From positions 1-10,634 of the forward strand of contig JBDHFX010000089.1 in the NCBI GenBank assembly GCA_039590215.1: a DNA stretch of 10,634 bases, written 5' to 3'. The position numbers and the translations under genes are program-made. Origin of the DNA: CAMYLR01 sp039590215. GTDB taxonomy: Bacteria > Gemmatimonadota > Gemmatimonadetes > JACCXV01 > JAHWKZ01. This document shows positions 6,739-10,634 of this stretch, piece by piece; position 1 is the stretch's first letter; every line of letters begins with the position of its first letter. A model generated the notes under the pieces. It was not told where the DNA came from. It did not search any database and worked only from the letters and a program-made list of their open reading frames with translations.

Positions 6739-7485
6739 ATGAAAGTCACCCTGCACGTGTGGCGGCAGGAGTCACCCGAGGCCGAAGGTCGCTTCGAGAC
6801 GTACCCCGCGAACGACGTCAGCCCGGACATGTCGTTCCTCGAATTGCTCGATGTTGTCAACGAAGGCTTGATCGAGCGTGACGTCGAGCCGATCGCGTTC
6901 GAGCACGACTGCAGGGAGGGCATCTGTGGATCGTGCGGCGTCGTCATCGACGGCAGCCCGCACGGCCCGCACGAGGGCACGGCAACGTGTCAGCTCCACA
7001 TGCGAAGCTTCGCCGACGGTGATGAGCTGTGGATCGAACCGTGGCGCGCGCGCGCTTTCCCGATCAAGAAGGACCTAGTCGTCGATCGCAGCGCGCTCGA
7101 TCGGATCATCGAAGCCGGTGGCTTCATCTCGGTCAACACCGGCGCCGCGCCCGATGCCAACGCGATCCCGATCCCCAAGGCCGCCGCCGACGACGCGCTC
7201 AACGCCGCCACGTGTATCGGGTGCGGCGCGTGCGTCGCGGTCTGCCCCAACGCCTCGGCGATGCTCTTCACCTCCGCTAAGGTCGCCCACCTCAACATGC
7301 TGCCACAGGGTCAGCCCGAGCGCTGGTCGCGGGTCACGCAAATGGTCGAGCAAATGGAGACCGAAGGGTTCGGCAACTGCACAAACCACGGCGCCTGCCA
7401 GATCGCGTGTCCCAAGGAGATCAGCGTCGACTTCATCGCCTGGCTCAACCGCGACTACTTAAATGCGCAGCGCAAGGTAGGGTAG
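6739..7485 (+). CDS. sdhB: Succinate dehydrogenase iron-sulfur subunit
   Basis: This subunit carries electrons from the SdhA flavin to heme and quinone in SdhC. The product is 248 aa. The N-terminal plant-type [2Fe-2S] site uses C58, C63, C66 (CREGICGSCG) and C84. The C-terminal domain has CIGCGACVAVCP (C159, C162, C165, C169) and CTNHGACQIACP (C214, C220, C224). By family precedent C159/C162/C165/C224 hold the [4Fe-4S] cluster and C169/C214/C220 the [3Fe-4S] cluster, so all eleven ligands are present. The start is ATG 6739, 27 nt after sdhA, with GGAAGGAA-type purines upstream. It is the last gene of the plus-strand set. The next gene is convergent, 5 nt away, with only a weak hairpin (GTCGG 7494-7498, CCGAC 7507-7511) and no T run between them. 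Confidence 0.96.
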   Translation: MKVTLHVWRQESPEAEGRFETYPANDVSPDMSFLELLDVVNEGLIERDVEPIAFEHDCREGICGSCGVVIDGSPHGPHEGTATCQLHMRSFADGDELWIEPWRARAFPIKKDLVVDRSALDRIIEAGGFISVNTGAAPDANAIPIPKAAADDALNAATCIGCGACVAVCPNASAMLFTSAKVAHLNMLPQGQPERWSRVTQMVEQMETEGFGNCTNHGACQIACPKEISVDFIAWLNRDYLNAQRKVG

Positions 7486-7490
7486 GCAGC

Positions 7491-8174
7491 TCAGTCGGTT
7501 CGGGGTCCGACGAACGTCGCGATCTCGTCGAGCGGCTTGCGCTTGATGTCGGGCACGACCGCTCCCTCGGCCGGGTAACCCACGACCAGCAGCAAGAACG
7601 GTCGTTCCGTCGAGGGCCGATCGAGCATCTCGTTGAGGAACCCCATCGGGCTCGGTGTGTGGGTGAGGGACACGAGCCCGGCGTGATGGATGGCGGTGAT
7701 GAGGATGCCGGTCGCGAGCCCCACCGACTCCGTGGCGTAGTAGTGCGGAAACGTTGTGCCGTCGGGGCGTACACCGTGACGCCGGATGAAAACCGCGATC
7801 AGGCATGGAGCGCTCTCTAGGAACGGCTTCTGGTCGTCGGTCCCGAGCGGCCTCAACGCGTCGAGCCACTCTTTGGGTGCGCGATGGGCGTAGAACTCGC
7901 GCTCCTCCGCTTCGGCGGCATCACGGATCTTGCGCTTGGTCTCGGGATCGGTGATAACGACGAAGTGCCAAGGTTGCAGGTTTGCGCCGCTCGGCGCTGT
8001 CCCGGCGGCCCGCAAGCACTCCTCTATGACGGCTGGCGGGACCTCGCGATCGGAGAACTCTCGCACCGTGCGCCGCCGCTCCATTTCGACGCGAAACGCG
8101 TGAGCTCGTTCCTGCATCTCGGCCGGTGTGTACTCGCGGTATTTGGCCAGCGGTATGAAGCGCGGCTCGTTCAC
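7491..8174 (-). CDS. Nitroreductase-fold FMN protein, iodotyrosine-deiodinase (IYD)-like
   Basis: This is a flavin reductase of the nitroreductase superfamily, 227 aa, probably a cytoplasmic homodimer. FMN-binding features are R33-R36 (ERRRT), PSGANLQPWHF (61-71) and the THTPSP segment near 171-176. The closest subgroup I recognise is the IYD/halotyrosine dehalogenase branch. Human IYD closes over substrate with Glu157, Tyr161 and Lys182. Here E91, Y95 and K116 have the same 4- and 21-residue spacing within EEREFY...DDQKPF. This suggests reductive dehalogenation of halotyrosine-like phenols, but substrate is inference and related proteins are often annotated only as nitroreductase. The start is GTG at 8174-8172, which overlaps the TGA of the upstream gene (GTGA). 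Upstream in-frame codons back to 8315 are a shadow of that gene. Convergent with sdhB, 5 nt apart. Confidence 0.88.
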   Translation of the reverse strand: MNEPRFIPLAKYREYTPAEMQERAHAFRVEMERRRTVREFSDREVPPAVIEECLRAAGTAPSGANLQPWHFVVITDPETKRKIRDAAEAEEREFYAHRAPKEWLDALRPLGTDDQKPFLESAPCLIAVFIRRHGVRPDGTTFPHYYATESVGLATGILITAIHHAGLVSLTHTPSPMGFLNEMLDRPSTERPFLLLVVGYPAEGAVVPDIKRKPLDEIATFVGPRTD

Positions 8175-8734
8175 TGGGGCAAGAACTCTGCGGGAACGGG
8201 ATTGTCGACTCGCTCCGAGTCCCAAGTGGCGTGGGTGATCCACCACCGCGCGCCATCGTGGAAGAGATGGATAAAGTTGATGCCCCGCCCGGTATCGCCA
8301 TCCTCGGTCGTCCATTCGTAGGTACTGGCCACATCGGCGACGTTGCCGAAATGCCGCGTGACCCGGTGGATCTCCCGTTCCACGAAGCCCGACTCGATCA
8401 GGAAGCTGTTCGAACGATCGATAAAATCCTGCTTCGCAATTAGTTGGCCAAAGATCTCACCGTCCGAGCTCACGCTAGTCGGTGTGAACTGGACGTTGGG
8501 GGGGTATAGCGTCGCGTCCCGGTCCCATTGTCGCAGCTCCCCCGAAGGCCCGGAGATGACATCGTAGAACGCAGCGATGATGCCATCGATTGACTCGATA
8601 TCGGCTGCCAGCGGCTCGACCTCGGACACCCGGACGGGGTCCGGGTGGGCTTCCTGGCCATGGACCGACGCGGCCCAAATCGAGCCGTAGCCCGCGACCA
8701 CCGACAACGTTCGCAAAGCCTTACCAAAGCGCAT
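8171..8734 (-). CDS. NTF2/SnoaL-like protein with signal peptide
   Basis: The product is 187 aa. The N-terminus has basic residues (MRFGKALR), then a hydrophobic stretch to about residue 24 and an Ala/Ser/Gly-rich region, consistent with a secretory signal cleaved near 26-28 (HG-QEA). The rest resembles the cone-shaped NTF2/SnoaL fold: the helix IDGIIAAFYDVISGP (49-63), a strand carrying YPPN, and a C-terminal sheet with STYEW, FIHLFHDGARWWI (154-166) and WDSERVDNPVPAEFLP. This last block is typical of uncharacterised bacterial NTF2-like proteins. No catalytic assignment is possible. The start ATG at 8734-8732 is set by a strong Shine-Dalgarno. Its stop overlaps the start of the nitroreductase-like gene, so the two are probably co-translated and may act on one pathway, although this protein appears exported and its partner does not. 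Confidence 0.75.
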   Translation of the reverse strand: MRFGKALRTLSVVAGYGSIWAASVHGQEAHPDPVRVSEVEPLAADIESIDGIIAAFYDVISGPSGELRQWDRDATLYPPNVQFTPTSVSSDGEIFGQLIAKQDFIDRSNSFLIESGFVEREIHRVTRHFGNVADVASTYEWTTEDGDTGRGINFIHLFHDGARWWITHATWDSERVDNPVPAEFLPQ

Positions 8735-8737
8735 TAT

Positions 8738-8745
8738 GCCTCCTT
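8738..8745 (-). promoter_or_regulatory. Shine-Dalgarno of the NTF2-like gene
   Basis: On the minus strand AAGGAGGC lies just before the ATG at 8734, with 4 nt between AGGAGG and the start codon region. This fixes the start of the secreted NTF2-like protein and supports translation from the minus strand. Confidence 0.75.
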
Positions 8746-8763
8746 AATGGGAACCGAGATAGC

Positions 8764-8774
8764 GGTTAGTAACC
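8764..8774. repeat. Short palindrome GGTTA-G-TAACC in the divergent intergenic region
   Basis: GGTTA (8764-8768) and TAACC (8770-8774) form a perfect 5+1+5 dyad between the divergent NTF2-like and nuoA genes. It could be a half of an operator for a dimeric regulator, but arms of five bases may arise by chance. No regulator gene is in the window. Confidence 0.25.
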
Positions 8775-8793
8775 ACCGCGTAGCTGTGGCCAT

Positions 8794-8809
8794 TGTGAAA
8801 AAGTTCACA
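8794..8809. promoter_or_regulatory. CRP/FNR-family-like operator between divergent NTF2-like gene and nuoA
   Basis: TGTGA (8794-8798), six bases, TCACA (8805-8809) is an exact match to the E. coli CRP core pattern TGTGA-N6-TCACA. It lies in the only divergent intergenic region of the window (8735-8823), 14 nt before the nuoA ATG and 59 nt before the NTF2-like ATG. A member of the CRP/FNR superfamily is a reasonable reader, but whether this organism's regulator uses this site is unknown. A possible -10 for nuoA is TACATT (8810-8815), which would make nuoA nearly leaderless and place the dyad where binding would block transcription. Confidence 0.4.
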
Positions 8810-8823
8810 TACATTCGAAATTC

Positions 8824-9183
8824 ATGTTGGCCGAATATATTCCGGTCGTTTTCCTCCTCTTTCTCGGGGTCGCCGTTGGTGTGGCAATGGTTACGCTGTC
8901 GCACTGGCTGGGCCCCAAGACGTCGCGCGATCCAGCCCACGATTCACCGTACGAGTCAGGTATCGTACCGACTGGTGACGCCCGCCGCCGGTTCAACGTG
9001 AAGTTCTTCATCGTTGCGATGTTGTTCATCCTCTTCGACGTGGAGATTGTGTTCATTTTTCCGTGGGCGGTCCAGTTTGAGCGGCTGGGCGGGTTTGGGC
9101 TCTTTGCGATGATGTTGTTTCTGTTGATCCTCACGATCGGGCTCGTGTACGAGTGGAGGAAAGGGGCATTGGAGTGGGAATGA
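8824..9183 (+). CDS. nuoA: NADH-quinone oxidoreductase subunit A
   Basis: This is a small membrane subunit of complex I at the junction of the peripheral and membrane arms. The product is 119 aa, the usual length. Three transmembrane helices are visible (about 6-28, 61-82, 91-110). Between helices 1 and 2 lies the conserved loop with PYESG (42-46), and helix 2 contains FDVE (71-74) with its conserved acidic residues. The start is ATG 8824; no Shine-Dalgarno is seen and no in-frame start occurs just upstream, so translation may be leaderless or weak. It is first in nuoABCD, and its TGA overlaps the nuoB start as ATGA. Confidence 0.95.
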   Translation: MLAEYIPVVFLLFLGVAVGVAMVTLSHWLGPKTSRDPAHDSPYESGIVPTGDARRRFNVKFFIVAMLFILFDVEIVFIFPWAVQFERLGGFGLFAMMLFLLILTIGLVYEWRKGALEWE

Positions 9184-9707
9184 ACTCCGAGCCGACCGAC
9201 CAGAGCGTATTCACGACCGCACTCGACAAGATGGTGGGTTGGGCGCGATCGGGTTCGCTGTGGCCGCTGCCGTTTGGCACGGCGTGCTGCGCGATCGAGT
9301 TCATGTCCGTGGTTTCGTCGCACTACGACTTGGCGCGGTTTGGCGCCGAGGTTGTGCGCTTTAGTCCGCGGCAATCAGACCTGATGATCGTAGCTGGAAC
9401 GGTGACCGACAAACAGGCTCCGGTGCTCAAGTTGATCTACGAGCAGATGTGCGAGCCCAAGTGGGTTATCTCGATGGGCGTGTGCGCTTCGTCGGGGGGG
9501 TTCTATCGCGCCTACCACGTGCTTCAGGGGATCGACGAAGTCGTTCCTGTCGATGTCTATGTGCCAGGCTGTCCGCCCACGCCGGAGGGGCTGATCTACG
9601 CGATCATCAAGCTCCAGGAGAAGATTCAACGCGGCGACCCGTCGCGATATCAAAAGACCCAACGCGCGGCTGAGGCTAACGCGGTGCTCGAACCGGCGGG
9701 AGCGTAG
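9180..9707 (+). CDS. nuoB: NADH-quinone oxidoreductase subunit B
   Basis: This subunit holds cluster N2, the last iron-sulfur centre, which reduces quinone in complex I. The product is 175 aa. All four N2 ligands are visible: adjacent C36 and C37 (GTACCAIEF), C102 (GVCASSGG) and C131 (VPGCPPTPE). The start is ATG 9180, overlapping the nuoA stop by 4 nt (ATGA), with GGAGTGGGA (9171-9179) as ribosome binding sequence. The upstream in-frame GTG 9153 lies inside nuoA and is rejected. nuoC follows after 1 nt. Confidence 0.96.
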   Translation: MNSEPTDQSVFTTALDKMVGWARSGSLWPLPFGTACCAIEFMSVVSSHYDLARFGAEVVRFSPRQSDLMIVAGTVTDKQAPVLKLIYEQMCEPKWVISMGVCASSGGFYRAYHVLQGIDEVVPVDVYVPGCPPTPEGLIYAIIKLQEKIQRGDPSRYQKTQRAAEANAVLEPAGA

Positions 9708-9708
9708 C

Positions 9709-10263
9709 GTGGCGCAGTGGATCGCGGACCGGCTCGTAGGAGAATTCGGCGCGGCGGTGGAGCAGGTGAGTGACGATTACGGCGATCTCACCGTTTGGAT
9801 CAATCGCGATCGTGTGCACGACGTGCTCGCGTTCTGCAAGCACGATGAAAAGCTGGCGTTCAACTTCTGCATGGACGTGACGGCCGTCGATTACAAACCG
9901 CTGGGAGGCGACCCACGATTCGCGGTTGTGTATCACTTGTATTCACTGACATCTGGAAAACGGGTACGGATCAAGGTCGGCGTGCCGGAGGACGACCCGG
10001 TTGTCGACACCGCCGTCGATGTTTGGAAGGCGACCGATTGGTTCGAACGTGAGGTGTACGACATGTTCGGCATCCGCTTCGAAGGACACCCGAACATGAA
10101 GCGCATCCTGTGCCACCAAGACTTCCAGGGGCACCCGCTGCGCAAGGACTACCCGGCCGATCTCAGGTGGCGGAGCCTCCGCCCCGATGGCCTGGCCGAT
10201 GAGATCGCGCCCGAGGAGATGGATCGGATCCGCCGCCGGGTTCGTCACCGGCTGAGTCACTAA
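9709..10263 (+). CDS. nuoC: NADH-quinone oxidoreductase subunit C (30 kDa)
   Basis: This peripheral-arm subunit packs against NuoD near the quinone site. The product is 184 aa. The 30-kDa signature is intact: E113-REVYDMFGIRFEGHP (113-128), then MKRIL, GHPLRKDYP (141-149). The N-terminal half is the usual variable alpha/beta domain with FNFCMDVTAVDY (51-62). The start is GTG 9709, one base after the nuoB stop, with GGCGGGAG-type purines upstream. The TAA stop at 10261-10263 is followed by 164 nt before the first ATG of nuoD. Confidence 0.94.
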   Translation: MAQWIADRLVGEFGAAVEQVSDDYGDLTVWINRDRVHDVLAFCKHDEKLAFNFCMDVTAVDYKPLGGDPRFAVVYHLYSLTSGKRVRIKVGVPEDDPVVDTAVDVWKATDWFEREVYDMFGIRFEGHPNMKRILCHQDFQGHPLRKDYPADLRWRSLRPDGLADEIAPEEMDRIRRRVRHRLSH

Positions 10264-10427
10264 CCGAGCAAACTTCGAGGCCCAAGCTGGTTTACCGTGA
10301 CGCATCGATAAACCCGGAGATCGCTCCGCAAACGACTCCGGTTCCGAAGCAGCACGGCCGTCCGCCGACGGGTGTGTCATGGGACCCGCTCGAATCGCGC
10401 GAGGGGACGGGCGCGTCACGAGTGACG

Positions 10428-10634
10428 ATGGAGCGGATGCCGATTATGGAGGACGTCGACCTCGAGGTCGACCCGCTCGCCGAGGAGCTAATGGTGATCA
10501 ACATCGGGCCGAGCCATCCCGCGATGCACGGGACGTTCAGGCTCAAGTGCTGGCTCGATGGCGAGACGATCGTCAAGGCGATCCCCGAGATCGGATACCT
10601 CCATCGCTGCTTCGAGAAGATGAGCGAGATCCAT
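10428..10634 (+). CDS. nuoD: NADH-quinone oxidoreductase subunit D (49 kDa), 5' part
   Basis: This subunit forms the quinone-binding cavity of complex I with NuoB. The visible part is 69 codons from ATG 10428 and continues beyond the window. The motif ELMVINIGPSHPAMHGTFR, then IGYLHRCFEKMSE, is the NuoD N-terminal domain; Cys replaces the common Gly in YLHRGFEK. The start is uncertain. In-frame ATGs occur at 10428, 10437 and 10446, and GTGs at 10422 and 10374, none with a clear Shine-Dalgarno. The same frame is open without stops through the whole 164-nt gap to the nuoC end, encoding a plausible peptide (TEQTSRPKLVYRDASINP...). The true N-terminus may therefore lie further upstream. Confidence 0.9.
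   Translation, partial: MERMPIMEDVDLEVDPLAEELMVINIGPSHPAMHGTFRLKCWLDGETIVKAIPEIGYLHRCFEKMSEIH

Noticed and set aside
7486..7512. Bidirectional terminator between sdhB and the nitroreductase-like gene
   Set aside because: Only a 5-bp stem (GTCGG/CCGAC) with an 8-nt loop, lying inside the coding end of the minus-strand gene and without a T run on either strand.
8175..8315. N-terminal extension of the nitroreductase-like protein to an ATG at 8315
   Set aside because: The added 47 residues are a frame shadow of the NTF2-like gene; the GTG at 8174 in a GTGA overlap gives the normal family length.

Overview
This is a moderately GC-rich (roughly 60% by eye) bacterial chromosomal window of housekeeping genes. 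It carries a type B (cytochrome b558-like, single membrane subunit) succinate dehydrogenase, an LDH-like malate dehydrogenase, an RNase E/G with an Arg/Gly-rich loop insert, an L21 with a long tail, and a two-domain retropepsin-like protein. This combination resembles Gemmatimonadota or Acidobacteriota. That is a judgement from gene content only, and I cannot settle the phylum. No mobile element, CRISPR array, rRNA or tRNA gene was found.

Layout, left to right. (1) 1-500 is the 3' part of a retropepsin-like aspartic protease gene. (2) 501-914 is a gene-poor leader with two hairpins, upstream of rng (915-2477, ribonuclease G/E). (3) A good sigma70-type promoter (2487-2515) precedes rplU (2564-3007, L21), which carries a C-terminal C2H2 zinc-finger-like extension. 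(4) rpmA (3026-3240, L27) follows and is broken: about 43 nt of the conserved core is absent and the two halves lie in different frames. (5) mdh (3240-4181) overlaps the end of the old rpmA frame by one base and is followed by sdhC, sdhA and sdhB (4197-7485). The sdhC gene lacks its start and the first transmembrane helix. Its coding similarity resumes 6 nt after the mdh stop codon. (6) Two minus-strand genes sit convergent to sdhB: an NTF2/SnoaL-like secreted protein (8171-8734) and, with a GTGA overlap, a nitroreductase-fold protein with the iodotyrosine-deiodinase lid triad (7491-8174). (7) A divergent 89-nt region with a perfect TGTGA-N6-TCACA dyad leads into nuoA, nuoB, nuoC and the start of nuoD (8824 to window end).

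Functionally, the plus-strand genes join ribosome and RNA maturation (RNase G, L21, L27) to the malate and succinate steps of the TCA cycle. These in turn feed the membrane quinone pool together with complex I.

I did not find a new defence-type or accessory system. The notable signals are sequence lesions in core genes (rpmA, sdhC, perhaps the nuoD start), an unusual zinc-finger tail on L21, and a possible halotyrosine dehalogenase placed between the two respiratory gene sets. The lesions could be real or assembly errors, and read mapping would decide.
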